NCBI RefSeq assembly: GCF_003008555.2
Contig: NZ_CP027665.1
Location: 1,178,001 to 1,242,000 of the forward strand
Reading direction: 5' to 3'
Source: Pukyongiella litopenaei
Lineage (GTDB): Bacteria > Pseudomonadota > Alphaproteobacteria > Rhodobacterales > Rhodobacteraceae
DNA: 64,000 bases
Part shown: positions 26,381 through 34,834 of the stretch, in pieces
Layout of the letters: every line of letters starts with the position of its first letter
Position numbering within the stretch: the stretch's first letter is position 1
Position numbers and translations under genes: made by a program
The notes under the pieces: model-generated
The model's database searches: none
What the model saw: the letters and a program-made list of their open reading frames with translations, nothing else
What the model was told of the DNA's origin: nothing

Positions 26381-27507
26381 GCCTGCTGGCGGGCCTGTCC
26401 CGCGGCGGTCTGCTGGATACTGAAGACCGTATCTAGGACAAGCGCGGCAGGGTCAAGGTTGACCGCCCGCCCGCGCCGGGTGCGGTCGGCGACCTGCGCG
26501 GCGGTATCGGCCCAGGCCCGTGCGGCGGCGGCGCTGGGCGCCAGTCGCGCCAGCATCCCGGCCTCGCCCGGCGCGGCCTCGGGCATGGGCGGCGCCCCCG
26601 CGGCGCCGCAGCGCGCCAGACGTGCCAGCGCTATGTCGATCAGATCGAGCGCGAGGTCGAACCGGTCCTGCGCCCTGGGGCCGGTCATGGTTTCGGCCAG
26701 CCGCAGGGCGCGCTGGCGATCGGGCCGAGGCATGGCGCCGAGGATCGCCACCAGTTCCGCATAGATCTCCTGCCCGCCGAGATGGATCAGCCGCAGCGCG
26801 GCGCCCACCGACCCGCCCGCCAGCGCGGTCAGGTGGTCGGGGTTTTCGACCGCGGGCGCCCCGGCCTGATCCAGCGCCAGCGCCAGATCGTCGGGGCCGA
26901 GCGGCGACAGGCGCAGGCTGCGGCAGCGGGACCGGATCGTCGGCAACAGGCGTGACGGCTGGTGCGACACCAGCAGCAGCGTCGCCCCGCGGGGCGGCTC
27001 TTCGAGCATCTTCAGCAGCGCGTTGGCGGCCGAGATGTTCATGTCGTCGGCGGCATCGACGATCACCACGCGGCGCCCGCCATCGGGGGCCGAGAGCGCA
27101 AAAAACTCGCGCAGCCGCCGGATGTCGTCGACGACGATTTCGCCGCGCAGCTTGTCGGTCTTGTCATTGACGGTGCGGGTCACGCAGGCCAGCCCCTGCG
27201 TGGTCCCGGCGGCGATCTGGCGGGCCACCGGGTGATCCGGGCCGATATCGAGCGGCGCGGCGGGCGGCGGGGCGCCGAACAGCCCGTCATCGGCCGCCGG
27301 CGCGGCCAGCAGAAACCGCGCGATGCGCCAGGCCAGCGTCGCCTTGCCCACCCCGCGCGGGCCGCTCAGCAGCCAGCCGTGATGCATCCGCCCGGCGTTG
27401 AACGCATCGAGAAAGCCGGCCTCGGCGGGATGCTGGCCGAACAGGCGACCGGTTTCGCGCGGATGCGGCGCACCGTCGATCCGGTCGGGGGCCGGCGCGT
27501 CGGTCAT
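26377..27507 (-). CDS. holB: DNA polymerase III subunit delta' (clamp loader)
   Basis: This 376-aa AAA+ clamp-loader subunit has the Walker A-like WLLSGPRGVGKATLAWRIAR, the acidic VVIVDAADDMNISAANALLK and the SRC motif in TIRSRCRSLRLSPL. Start and stop codons overlap both neighbours (tmk upstream, tatD downstream) by 4 bases, so translation is probably coupled. Confidence 0.93.
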   Translation of the reverse strand: MTDAPAPDRIDGAPHPRETGRLFGQHPAEAGFLDAFNAGRMHHGWLLSGPRGVGKATLAWRIARFLLAAPAADDGLFGAPPPAAPLDIGPDHPVARQIAAGTTQGLACVTRTVNDKTDKLRGEIVVDDIRRLREFFALSAPDGGRRVVIVDAADDMNISAANALLKMLEEPPRGATLLLVSHQPSRLLPTIRSRCRSLRLSPLGPDDLALALDQAGAPAVENPDHLTALAGGSVGAALRLIHLGGQEIYAELVAILGAMPRPDRQRALRLAETMTGPRAQDRFDLALDLIDIALARLARCGAAGAPPMPEAAPGEAGMLARLAPSAAAARAWADTAAQVADRTRRGRAVNLDPAALVLDTVFSIQQTAAGQARQQA

Positions 27508-28151
27508 GCCAGCGCCCGGGCGGCGACGGCGCGGATGTCAGCGGCGACCGCAGCCGGATCGCGGTTGCCGTCGATGACCCGGACCCGCGCGGGATAGTCC
27601 CGCGCCAGCGCCAGGAACCCGTCGCGCATCCGCGCCTGCAGACCGGCGCCGAAGGTTTCGAACCTTTCTTCGGCCCCCTGCCGCCCGAGCGCGCGGGTCA
27701 GCCCCGTTTCCGGGTCCATGTCGATCAGCAGCGTCAGGTCCGGTTCGCAGCCGATCATCAGATCGTGCAGCTGGTCCACCAGCCCGCGCAGATCGCCGCG
27801 GGACATGCCCTGATACATGCGCGTGCTGTCGGCGAAGCGGTCGCAGATCACCACCTTGCCGGCGTCCAGCGCGGGGCGGATCGTGCGTTCCATGTGGTCG
27901 CGCCGCGCCGCGGTGAACAGCAGGATCTCGGTTTCCGCCGACCAGCGGTCGGGATCGCCCTGCAGCACCAGCGCACGGATTTCCTCGGCGCCGGGCGACC
28001 CGCCGGGTTCGCGGGTCAGCACCACGTCGTGGCCATCGCCGCGCAGCGTATCGGCCAGCATCCGCGCCTGGGTGGATTTTCCGGACCCGTCGATACCTTC
28101 GAAACTGATGAACAGGCCGCCCCGGTCCGGCGCGGCGGGCACGGTGGTCAC
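27504..28151 (-). CDS. tmk: Thymidylate kinase
   Basis: This 215-aa kinase makes dTDP from dTMP. It has P-loop FISFEGIDGSGKSTQARML, the DRx motif VVICDRFADSTRMYQG and the TREPGGSPGAEEIR loop. It overlaps dac upstream and holB downstream by 4 bases each. Confidence 0.95.
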   Translation of the reverse strand: MTTVPAAPDRGGLFISFEGIDGSGKSTQARMLADTLRGDGHDVVLTREPGGSPGAEEIRALVLQGDPDRWSAETEILLFTAARRDHMERTIRPALDAGKVVICDRFADSTRMYQGMSRGDLRGLVDQLHDLMIGCEPDLTLLIDMDPETGLTRALGRQGAEERFETFGAGLQARMRDGFLALARDYPARVRVIDGNRDPAAVAADIRAVAARALA

Positions 28152-29320
28152 AAAGCGCCCCCGGTCTGTTCCAGCGCCCGGCCCAGCAACAGCCCGGCGG
28201 CGGTCTTGAGACGCACGGTGAACCCGCCATAGGGCACCGCCTGGTCGGCCACCAGCGGACGGCGGATTTCCGGCAGGCCCTCGGGCCTGAGCACCAGTTC
28301 CGCCAGTTCCTGGCCTTCGGCAATCGGTGCCTGGACGGGGCCGGAATAGACCACCTCGGCGGGCACATCGTCATTCAGCAGCACCGGCAGAAGCACCGTC
28401 AGGTCGGAGACCGGCACCAGACCTACCGTCTGGTCGCGCCCCATCCAGACCTCGGCCCGGGCGATTGGCGTGTCCGAGCGGGCAACGGTTTTTTCGGCAA
28501 ATTGACGAAAGGACCAGTTCACGATCGCCGCCGCCTCCTCTGCCCGCGTGGTTTCGGTGTCGATGCCAGAAATCACGAAAATCACGCGCCGCCCGTCCTG
28601 CTGCGCCGAGCCGACCAGGCCGTATCCCGCTTCGGACGTGTGCCCGGTCTTGAGCCCGTCCGCCCCGATATCGAGCGTCAGCAACGGGTTCCGGTTGCGG
28701 GTGTTGCTGGGCGCCCGGCCATCAAACCGGTACTGTTCCTCGGCAAACAGCGGGTAGAATTCCGGAAAATCGACGATCAGCCGGTTGGCCAGGATCGCGA
28801 GGTCATGCACCGACATGCGATGCCCCGCGGCGGGCCAGCCATTGGAATTGGCAAAGGTCGAATTCGTCATCCCCAGCTGTTTCGCGCGCTGCGTCATGTA
28901 GCGCGCGAACCCGGCCTCGGTGCCGTCCGGGCTCAGCGCCTCGGCAATCACCACGCAGGCGTCATTGCCCGACAACACGATGATCCCGCGCAGCAGGTCC
29001 TCGACCCGCACCTTGTCCTGGGTGTTCAGGAACATGGTCGAGCCCTTGTAGCTCATCGCGTGGGTCGACACGGGCAGGGTTTCGTCCAGCGTCAGCCGGC
29101 CCTCGCGCAGCGCCTCGAAGGCGACGTAGAGCGTCATCAACTTGGACATCGACGCCGGCGGCAACGGCTCATCGGCGTTCTTGGACAGCAGCACCGTGCC
29201 GGTCCCGACATCCAGGACATAGGCCGCGCGAGCCGACGTATCAAAGGCCAGCGCCGTCAGCGGAGCCAGCGCGACCAGGGCCGCAGCCAGCCCGGATCGA
29301 ACCATCGTCAGTATCATCAT
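28148..29320 (-). CDS. D-alanyl-D-alanine carboxypeptidase (penicillin-binding protein 5/6 type)
   Basis: This 390-aa exported serine DD-peptidase begins with the signal peptide MMILTMVRSGLAAALVALAP. It then shows the SxxK motif PPASMSKLMTLYVAFEAL, the SxN motif VLSGNDACVVIAEAL and the KTG motif DGLKTGHTSEAGYGLVGSA. The C-terminal PBP5_C-like domain (TVLLPVLLNDDVPAEVVYSG) follows, with a final hydrophobic segment. It trims pentapeptide side chains in the periplasm. It overlaps the upstream lipoprotein gene and the downstream tmk by 4 bases each. Confidence 0.92.
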   Translation of the reverse strand: MMILTMVRSGLAAALVALAPLTALAFDTSARAAYVLDVGTGTVLLSKNADEPLPPASMSKLMTLYVAFEALREGRLTLDETLPVSTHAMSYKGSTMFLNTQDKVRVEDLLRGIIVLSGNDACVVIAEALSPDGTEAGFARYMTQRAKQLGMTNSTFANSNGWPAAGHRMSVHDLAILANRLIVDFPEFYPLFAEEQYRFDGRAPSNTRNRNPLLTLDIGADGLKTGHTSEAGYGLVGSAQQDGRRVIFVISGIDTETTRAEEAAAIVNWSFRQFAEKTVARSDTPIARAEVWMGRDQTVGLVPVSDLTVLLPVLLNDDVPAEVVYSGPVQAPIAEGQELAELVLRPEGLPEIRRPLVADQAVPYGGFTVRLKTAAGLLLGRALEQTGGAL

Positions 29321-29937
29321 TCCGTCTCCTGCGCGGTTGCAACAGTGGTGGCCGAACCGGTCAGTCCGGTCCAGAACCGGGCCAGCCCGCCGGGTCGGGC
29401 CTCCGGGGTGTCGGCGGTGTCTGCGGTCTCTGCGGCTTCGGCCGTCTCGGTATCCTCGGCCGGGCCGGTGTCGCCGGTGGCCGGCGTGGGGTCGGGCGCG
29501 GGTCGCAGCGCGGTCACGCCCAGTTCGACCGGCGCGCCGGCCAGCATGCCCAGTTCCGCCGCCGCCTCCGACGACACCTGGATGCGCGGCCCCGGCATGG
29601 CCCGTTCGCGGCGGAACAGCGCCCCCGTCACCGACCGGCCGTTGGCGGCGTTGCGGATCAGCACCTTTTCCGGGTCCGTCACATCCGGGTGAGCCACCCA
29701 GATGCCACCCAGCGAAGGCCGCCCGTCCCACAGACCGGCTTCGGTCGCCTGGAACACCTCCGGCGCCGCGACATCGCCCGCCGGCACGCCCGCTGCCGTC
29801 TCGGCACCACCGGCGCCCGACCCGATGCCCAGCCCGATGCCCGTCCCGATGCCCTGCGCACAGCCCGCCAACGCGACCGCCGCAACCAGCCCGAACACCC
29901 GACCGGCCCGTCCGCGGAGTTTCATTATTCGTCCCAT
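29317..29937 (-). CDS. Lipoprotein of unknown function upstream of the carboxypeptidase gene
   Basis: This 206-aa protein has the lipobox VAAVALAGCAQ, so it is lipid-anchored, followed by a Gly-rich linker. A folded middle (GIWVAHPDVTDPEKVLIRNA, GPRIQVSSEAAAELGMLAGA) vaguely recalls double-psi beta-barrel RlpA-like proteins. The C-terminus is Thr/Ala/Glu-rich. The start could be ATG 29937 (MGRIMKLRGRAG) or ATG 29925. It overlaps the D,D-carboxypeptidase gene by 4 bases, suggesting a cell-wall role, but the function is not established. Confidence 0.75.
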   Translation of the reverse strand: MGRIMKLRGRAGRVFGLVAAVALAGCAQGIGTGIGLGIGSGAGGAETAAGVPAGDVAAPEVFQATEAGLWDGRPSLGGIWVAHPDVTDPEKVLIRNAANGRSVTGALFRRERAMPGPRIQVSSEAAAELGMLAGAPVELGVTALRPAPDPTPATGDTGPAEDTETAEAAETADTADTPEARPGGLARFWTGLTGSATTVATAQETE

Positions 29938-30144
29938 GCCCGTTTCCCGCCTGCTCCGGCACGCTGGTCTATCGCCATTCCCGGTGCCGCCGCGCAAGCA
30001 TAGCGTGCGCGTCAGGCAGAGAAAAGCCTGCACGGAGATCGTGAAAACCGCTTGTTTCCCGCCCCCCCTGCGCCTAAATCTCGCGCGCATCGGTACCCCG
30101 GTGCCGCCAGCCTCACCTCGAGACACGGCGGCACAGGACCCGAA

Positions 30145-30234
30145 GGAAGCGTGGCCGAGCGGTTGAAGGCACTGGTCTTGAAAACCAGCAAACCTGAAAG
30201 GGTTTCGTGGGTTCGAATCCCACCGCTTCCGCCA
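30145..30234 (+). tRNA. tRNA-Ser (anticodon UGA)
   Basis: The acceptor GGAAGCG pairs with CGCTTCC. The anticodon stem CTGGT/ACCAG encloses CTTGAAA with TGA as anticodon. A long class II variable arm and T arm GTGGGTTCGAATCCCAC follow, and CCA is encoded at 30232-30234. It marks the boundary between core DNA (left) and the phage-derived island (right). tRNA-Ser genes are common integration sites, but no second copy of its 3' end was found in the window. Confidence 0.96.
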
Positions 30235-30308
30235 AATAACCCTCAAAAACCCTTAGAAAACAACACACTAGTGGTAGATGGAATTGGTTACCCATCAGTT
30301 TACCCCCA

Positions 30309-30635
30309 CTAGGGACCGAGGATAGTGAACAGATCGGCGGTGGTTCCGCCGTTTGGCGTCTCGGTCAGGAACAGGGTCAGCTCGCCGCCGATGATACCCC
30401 GCTCGTCACCGGAGACAGGAAAACCCGGGTTTACCTTCCGCCACGCCGCGCACCAGACATCCAGGTCCTTCATCCAGAGCAGGAACGGTTCGTGGACCTC
30501 GCCGGTGTCGGCCAGTTCCAGACGCCCGGTCAGGTAGATCGCTTTTCCCTTCAAGCGGGCTGCGCGCATGATGTCGAACCGCGCGAGGATGAACCGCTCG
30601 CCCTTATATGTAGACCACGCTTTCATACTCTTCAC
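30309..30635 (-). CDS. Small unknown protein, last gene of the packaging operon
   Basis: This 108-aa protein (KAWSTYKGERFILARFDIMR, EVHEPFLLWMKDLDVWCAAW) has no recognised domain. Its predicted start overlaps the TerL 3' end by 32 bases; a second ATG at 30626 is possible. It is the last island gene before tRNA-Ser, where a portal gene would normally follow the large terminase. Confidence 0.6.
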   Translation of the reverse strand: MKSMKAWSTYKGERFILARFDIMRAARLKGKAIYLTGRLELADTGEVHEPFLLWMKDLDVWCAAWRKVNPGFPVSGDERGIIGGELTLFLTETPNGGTTADLFTILGP

Positions 30636-32040
30636 TAACCTCTATTTCAGACATGGCGTATCGAAGCGCCGCGACCACATGATCCTCGCCAACCGACTTC
30701 CTCGGCAGTCTGACCTTGTTCGTCTTTGGATCGACCGCCCAGCGCAGCGCCTTGAATTCTTCGGCCGCCGTGGGGCAGTCAGGGCTTATCAGTATGTCGC
30801 AGCTTTGCAGCTTCCTTAGCCCCGCCAGTTCGGACCCCGGCCCTTTCTTCGCCGGATACGCCGCCACCCGGCCCGCCGCGTTGATGGCGTCTATCATCAG
30901 CGGCATGGCGCTGTCGGCTATCACGCGATCAAGCCCGCACCTTTCCGGCAGTTCGGACAGGCGATGATTCGGCACGGATCGCTCAACCGCTTCCTTCGCG
31001 ACATACAGCAAGGCTCGGGTTTGTTCGGGGACATAGTCGGGGCGCTCATGCGGCTGGATCAGATACGCCAGCACGGCGGCCGAAGGGTCCGGGCCGCCGT
31101 AGCCGAAGTCCATCCCGCCGAGTTCTTCGACCTGTGGGTGTTGATCCCAGTCCAGATAGCCGTGGCTGACATGGTGGAAGATCGTCGCTTCCGACAGGGC
31201 GAGGTATGCGCCGCGCCAAATGTGGTTGAACTTCTCGCGGCTGTCGCGCTTGAAGCTGGCTCGCATCTCAGCGGCAAGGCGGGTGCGGTAGAGGTAGGGG
31301 TTGCCGTCCACCTGCATCAGTCCGACAAGGCTTCGCTCGGGCGGGTGATCGCCTCGGAATAGCTGGTCGACGGGCGAAGGTTCCTCGCCGGGGTTCCATG
31401 TCCAGACGCATCGGCTTCCAGCGGCGCGGATCGTCGGCAACACGATATCAAGGCTGCGCTGGCTGAGTAGCTGCGCCTCGTCGGTCCACAGGATCGAGAC
31501 CCCTTCAAGCGCCTTGCCGACCGAGTCCGCGTTGTAGCCGGTCAGGCCGATGAAAAAGACAACGCTGCCGGTCCTCGTATTGCGTAGTTCATAGTCCGTC
31601 GACTCCCAGTCAGCCGCCCACCGGCTTTCGCGGGCCTTGGCGTCCAGCAGTTCCTTGCTGCTTTCCTTAATTCGCTGCATGAACTCCCGCGCCCCGGCCA
31701 CCCGCTCACGACCCACGGAGGCCGCTTCTATGATCGCCTCAGCGGCCCGGTGGCTTTTCGAACCGCCCCGACCGCCGAATGCGGCGAGGTGTTCGAACGC
31801 CGGGTTGGCGATCTGTCCGAGCGGGTCGAGATGAACCCCGTCAGGCGGGTTATAGGCGAACATCTCCGGGACAGCGGCAGCGGCGGCGGCAGCGGCGGCC
31901 TCGGCCTCCGGGTGGGACAGGGTGGCCACCGTGGTGGGGTGAGTCTCATAGGGAACTTGCAAGGCGCGGCACTTGGCGGCGTGGCGTTCCAGATAGGTCG
32001 CCGGAAGGCGCTCGTCGCCCCATGGCGCATAGTACATCAT
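30604..32040 (-). CDS. Phage terminase large subunit (TerL)
   Basis: This 478-aa packaging motor has a Walker A-like AFGGRGGSKSHRAAEAIIEA (about 88-107) and Walker B SILWTDEAQLLSQRSLD with the catalytic glutamate. The C-terminal RNase H-like nuclease contributes acidic residues in GGMDFGYGGPDPSAAVLAY, RVIADSAMPLMIDAINAAGR and VGEDHVVAALRYAM. The type is close to PBSX/Terminase_3 enzymes. Length is normal and all motifs look intact. It starts inside the last bases of TerS, so the two subunits are translationally coupled. Confidence 0.9.
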   Translation of the reverse strand: MMYYAPWGDERLPATYLERHAAKCRALQVPYETHPTTVATLSHPEAEAAAAAAAAAVPEMFAYNPPDGVHLDPLGQIANPAFEHLAAFGGRGGSKSHRAAEAIIEAASVGRERVAGAREFMQRIKESSKELLDAKARESRWAADWESTDYELRNTRTGSVVFFIGLTGYNADSVGKALEGVSILWTDEAQLLSQRSLDIVLPTIRAAGSRCVWTWNPGEEPSPVDQLFRGDHPPERSLVGLMQVDGNPYLYRTRLAAEMRASFKRDSREKFNHIWRGAYLALSEATIFHHVSHGYLDWDQHPQVEELGGMDFGYGGPDPSAAVLAYLIQPHERPDYVPEQTRALLYVAKEAVERSVPNHRLSELPERCGLDRVIADSAMPLMIDAINAAGRVAAYPAKKGPGSELAGLRKLQSCDILISPDCPTAAEEFKALRWAVDPKTNKVRLPRKSVGEDHVVAALRYAMSEIEVSEEYESVVYI

Positions 32041-32690
32041 TCCGCCGGTAGGATATGCGGCATACCCGCCTCCAACTGCTCTTGCGTGTAGAGGATCGGT
32101 TGCTTGCCCGCCGCGTAGATCGCTTCAAGCTGCTCGTCGGTGCAATCCGGGTGGATCAGGTTCGCGACTTTCTCGGGCGCTGCTGGTGGCGCCACGGCGG
32201 CCTGCTGCTGCAACTCGACTTTCTCTGCGATGCCGAGGGCGCGGCCGATGAAATGCGGGTTCAGCAATCCGGCAGCAGCGCCGGTGAACTTCTGGTTGTA
32301 TATGGCATCTTCGATCTTCGCGATTACCGGCCGCAAGTCCTCGCGCCGGTTCCGCCATTTGTTGAGGCTACCCCGATGAAACCCGGCATGGATTGAGAAC
32401 CCTTGCAAGGTCATCGCGCGCATCTTGGCGACCTTGGTCCTGATAACGGTGCCTTTGCTGGCAAAGACCTTTTCTTCGAGCAGCGGCGCTGCGTTGACGT
32501 CTGCGGCGTAATCCAAGAACGCCTGCCACAGGTCTTCCGGGGTTTCGAAAGTCTTCATGTGACTGCAGAGGACGGGCGCGCGTGCGCCGAACTCCAACCG
32601 CTTGGCCGCGGCTGCGAGCGGTGGCGGCGGGGCGACGGGGCCCGGTGGGCGCGGTGGGGGCGGTGGGGGCGGTCGCAGCGCCTTCATCAC
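32037..32690 (-). CDS. Phage terminase small subunit / DNA-packaging protein (TerS)
   Basis: This 217-aa protein has an unusual proline-rich N-terminus (ALRPPPPPPPRPPGPVAPPP). A TerS-like core follows: FETPEDLWQAFLDYAADVNA, KVAKMRAMTLQGFSIHAGFH and IEDAIYNQKFTGAAAGLLNP, the pattern of phage DNA-packaging proteins that recognise the packaging site. An internal start at MKTFETPEDLW (about residue 45) may be the true one, since the proline run would be atypical. It overlaps TerL by 4 bases. Confidence 0.8.
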   Translation of the reverse strand: MMKALRPPPPPPPRPPGPVAPPPPLAAAAKRLEFGARAPVLCSHMKTFETPEDLWQAFLDYAADVNAAPLLEEKVFASKGTVIRTKVAKMRAMTLQGFSIHAGFHRGSLNKWRNRREDLRPVIAKIEDAIYNQKFTGAAAGLLNPHFIGRALGIAEKVELQQQAAVAPPAAPEKVANLIHPDCTDEQLEAIYAAGKQPILYTQEQLEAGMPHILPAE

Positions 32691-33103
32691 CCCAACCTCC
32701 TACCCTTGAACGCATCCAGCATGGACCGGGGCGGGTTGCTGGGCTGCGGGGCGCTGCTGCTGTTCTTCTTCGGCTTCGGGCTGACAGGCTTTTGACCGAG
32801 GCGCGGCGATCCCGGCTTATAGCTTGGCCCCCGTGGGCCAGCGGGCGGGTTCGTGAATACCACGGGCGGCAGGTTCTTCTGTCGCTTGAGCAACTGGATG
32901 CCGTCCCGCGTCGACATGTAGCCGAACTCTCCGGTGATCCAGCTTTTCAGCATGTCTAGCTGTTCCTCGGTCAGATTGTCCTTCCCGGCAAGCCAATCGT
33001 TCAGTTGCATCGCCGTGACCGGTACCTCGTTGCGGAAGGCGAGCAGCATTGACTTCCGTTCGTCGCCCGTCTGCCGGGCGACCCGCTTCCTTAGCGCATT
33101 CAC
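32687..33103 (-). CDS. Small unknown phage-island protein (138 aa)
   Basis: A helical N-terminus (MNALRKRVARQTGDERKSML, LNDWLAGKDNLTEEQLDMLK) is followed by a basic, proline-rich disordered tail (PRGPSYKPGSPRLGQKPVSP). It overlaps the protease gene by 4 bases and TerS by 4 bases. It is not recognised. The short helical domain with a basic tail could contact DNA or the prohead, but this is a guess. Confidence 0.6.
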   Translation of the reverse strand: MNALRKRVARQTGDERKSMLLAFRNEVPVTAMQLNDWLAGKDNLTEEQLDMLKSWITGEFGYMSTRDGIQLLKRQKNLPPVVFTNPPAGPRGPSYKPGSPRLGQKPVSPKPKKNSSSAPQPSNPPRSMLDAFKGRRLG

Positions 33104-33573
33104 GCGAAAATCTCCTTCAATCTGGCTGCGGCGGCCTCGGCTTCCCGCAGCGCCTTGCGTTTGTACTCTTCCATCCTCGCGCCCTTGTTCGCCGGAAAGG
33201 TAACCACGCTGACTTCCTCCAATTCGCCGCGCGTGATGACGAGCTGTTCATCGCCGATCAAGTCCACGTCGAGCGGATAGAAGCCCACCGAGAAGTTCAG
33301 ACCCCCGGCGGCCTCAACGGCGGCGATCAGGTCTTTCGCGTAGGAGATGCGGTCATCAATGTCCGCCTCCATCCACAGACCTTTCGGCTTGGTTTCCAGC
33401 TTCCGAATTCGACCGAGGGGCAGGCGGGCATCGTGGAAGGCGAGCAGGCGGACGCCATCGGGACCGGTCAACCCTTTCTGCCGGATCGACGCGTCGAACG
33501 CGCCTGCGGCCACGACATGCCCGACCCGGTCGGCTTCCGGCGTCGAAGCCCAGCCGCTAATCTGGTAGGTCAT
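33100..33573 (-). CDS. HK97-family prohead protease
   Basis: This 157-aa protein begins TYQISGWASTPEADRVGHVV, the standard opening of HK97-type capsid maturation proteases. The herpes-type catalytic pair is visible as His47 (LLAFHDARLPLG) and Ser95 (GGLNFSVGFYPLD); LEEVSVVTFPANKGAR closes the domain. Such proteases remove scaffolding from assembling capsids. No capsid gene is present in the window, so it either works on a helper phage's capsid or is a relic. Confidence 0.85.
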   Translation of the reverse strand: MTYQISGWASTPEADRVGHVVAAGAFDASIRQKGLTGPDGVRLLAFHDARLPLGRIRKLETKPKGLWMEADIDDRISYAKDLIAAVEAAGGLNFSVGFYPLDVDLIGDEQLVITRGELEEVSVVTFPANKGARMEEYKRKALREAEAAAARLKEIFA

Positions 33574-33815
33574 CGCAGCGCCCTCAATCGTTCCAGCGCC
33601 GAGTTCATCGACCGCTGCGCTTGGTCGAGCGGGTCGCTGGCCCCCGTGCGGCGAGCCTTGACCAACACTTTCAGGTCATCCATTCCGACGCGCTTGCCGT
33701 CTGCGGCCTTTTCGATGACCCGCAAGACCTCCGCTTTCTGACTCGATGTCAGCCGATCAAGGTCGACCCCTTTCATCGGGTCGCCGACCAGCTTCCCGTT
33801 TTCAACTATCTTCAT
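33570..33815 (-). CDS. Small unknown phage-island protein (81 aa)
   Basis: This small, charged, helical protein (DLDRLTSSQKAEVLRVIEKA, DPLDQAQRSMNSALERLRAL) overlaps the ribbon-helix-helix gene by 14 bases and the protease gene by 4. The family is not recognised. Its conserved coupling within the operon supports expression. Confidence 0.55.
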   Translation of the reverse strand: MKIVENGKLVGDPMKGVDLDRLTSSQKAEVLRVIEKAADGKRVGMDDLKVLVKARRTGASDPLDQAQRSMNSALERLRALR

Positions 33816-34029
33816 CGCGGATCATCCTTGCGGCTTCTTCGAAACTCTTGGCCTGCCCTCGGGCGACCATCCTGACCGCGCGAGCACTGTAGCCCTGCAT
33901 CTCTTTCAGCCCCTTGGTCAGAAAGATGCGGCCCAGCTTGCTAGCGCTGATCCCGAGTTGCGCAGCTTCCTTGTCGACCTGCGCCCTGATATCGGCGGGC
34001 ACGCGAACCTGAACCATTCGCTTTTCCAT
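33802..34029 (-). CDS. Ribbon-helix-helix-like DNA-binding protein
   Basis: This 75-aa protein starts MEKRMVQVRVPADIRAQVDK, a ribbon-helix-helix beta strand and first helix, followed by GISASKLGRIFLTKGLKEMQ. The ATG at 34029 is chosen because GGAGA sits 7 bases upstream; an upstream ATG at 34065 has no such site. It is the first gene of the packaging operon. An 18-bp AT-rich palindrome lies about 145 bases upstream and may be its operator. Confidence 0.7.
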   Translation of the reverse strand: MEKRMVQVRVPADIRAQVDKEAAQLGISASKLGRIFLTKGLKEMQGYSARAVRMVARGQAKSFEEAARMIRDEDS

Positions 34030-34174
34030 GTACTTCTCCACTAAAGAGGGGGGTGCAACCATCAAGGCGCACCCCCAGTCAACTTAGCAATTGCAATCGC
34101 CCGTAAAGGTGACATTCGAATTATGGGCGCATTCCCATTTCAATTCAATAAAACAATTTAATTCGCATTCCCGA

Positions 34175-34192
34175 TACTTAATGTATTAAGTA
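34175..34192. promoter_or_regulatory. 18-bp AT-rich perfect palindrome (possible operator or origin element)
   Basis: TACTTAAT and ATTAAGTA flank a GT centre and form a perfect inverted repeat. It lies in an AT-rich stretch (about 34080-34200) upstream of the ribbon-helix-helix gene and just before the AATT-palindrome array. It could be the autoregulatory operator of that protein or the unwinding region of an origin. Confidence 0.5.
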
Positions 34193-34222
34193 CCTAATGT
34201 CGGGTAATGGGACTGGTCTAAT

Positions 34223-34698
34223 GCGGTTCCCAAAATTTGGGAACCGCTGATCGCTACTGCGCTGGTCGGGTTTGGGGGTCTCTTTGAATTTCCAAGAAAC
34301 CCTCAACCAGACCGCAGGTACCCGGGCGAGGTTCATTGCGGTGGTTGGTCTTGAAGCGATCTCGGAAATTCCGAGATCGCATCCATTCACCGAAGCGTTG
34401 ATCGCTACCGACACCAGCGGCTCTAGCGAAGGCACCCGCCAGATGGCGCGGGCGAGGTTCATTGAGTCGCGTACTCGATCTTTAGGAAGGTTGCGGAAAT
34501 TCCGCAACCTTATCCACACTCCGAACCGACCAACAATCCGGGCGAGCGAGGTTCATAAGGTTGCTGCGTTGGTCGGTCTTGAAGCGGTCTCTAAATTTTT
34601 GAGACCGGAGCCACTCACCGAAACGTTGATCGCTACCGACACCAGCAATCCCGCAATCCGGGCGTCGACCACTAAGGTCTCGCAATTTCCGAGACCCC
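34223..34698. repeat. Array of six 25-bp AATT-cored palindromes with co-varying arms
   Basis: Six units of 12+1+12 bases lie at 34223-34247, 34277-34301, 34356-34380, 34487-34511, 34584-34608 and 34674-34698. Left arms are GCGGTTCCCAAA, GGTCTCTTTGAA, GCGATCTCGGAA, AAGGTTGCGGAA, GCGGTCTCTAAA and AAGGTCTCGCAA. The first, third and fourth units are perfect palindromes; the second and fifth match at 10 of 12 positions and the sixth at 9 of 12. The arms differ but remain complementary, while the A/T-rich centre is kept. Spacers repeat too: TTGATCGCTACCGACACC at 34398 and 34626, and GGGCGAGGTTCATT at 34324 and 34450. No convincing coding region overlaps. Confidence 0.85.
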
Positions 34699-34720
34699 AA
34701 CCAAACGCCATTAGGACTAC

Positions 34721-34834
34721 TTAACTCCTACTGCACTCGGAATAGAGGACTTCTTGACTGAATTCACCTCAAACCGTGAGTTAGACCTGTTAACTCCTAC
34801 TGCACCCAGAAATTGAAATAGAGAACTTCTTGAC
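34721..34834. repeat. Two-copy direct repeat (iteron-like) next to the palindrome array
   Basis: TTAACTCCTACTGCAC occurs at 34721-34736 and 34790-34805. Each copy is followed by AATAGAGGACTTCTTGAC (34741-34758) or AATAGAGAACTTCTTGAC (34817-34834). The repeat period is about 70-76 bases. Together with the AT-rich palindrome and the RepA-like helicase gene this resembles an origin region. Confidence 0.7.

Noticed and set aside
34223-34698. Possible CRISPR array or integron attC array
   Set aside because: The palindromes are the variable part and the spacers are the repeated part, the reverse of CRISPR; attC core motifs (RYYYAAC/GTTRRRY) were not found at the ends.
34178-34700. Minus-strand frames with repeated MNLAR peptides in the palindrome array
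   Set aside because: They follow the DNA repeat, lack ribosome-binding sites and share no family resemblance.
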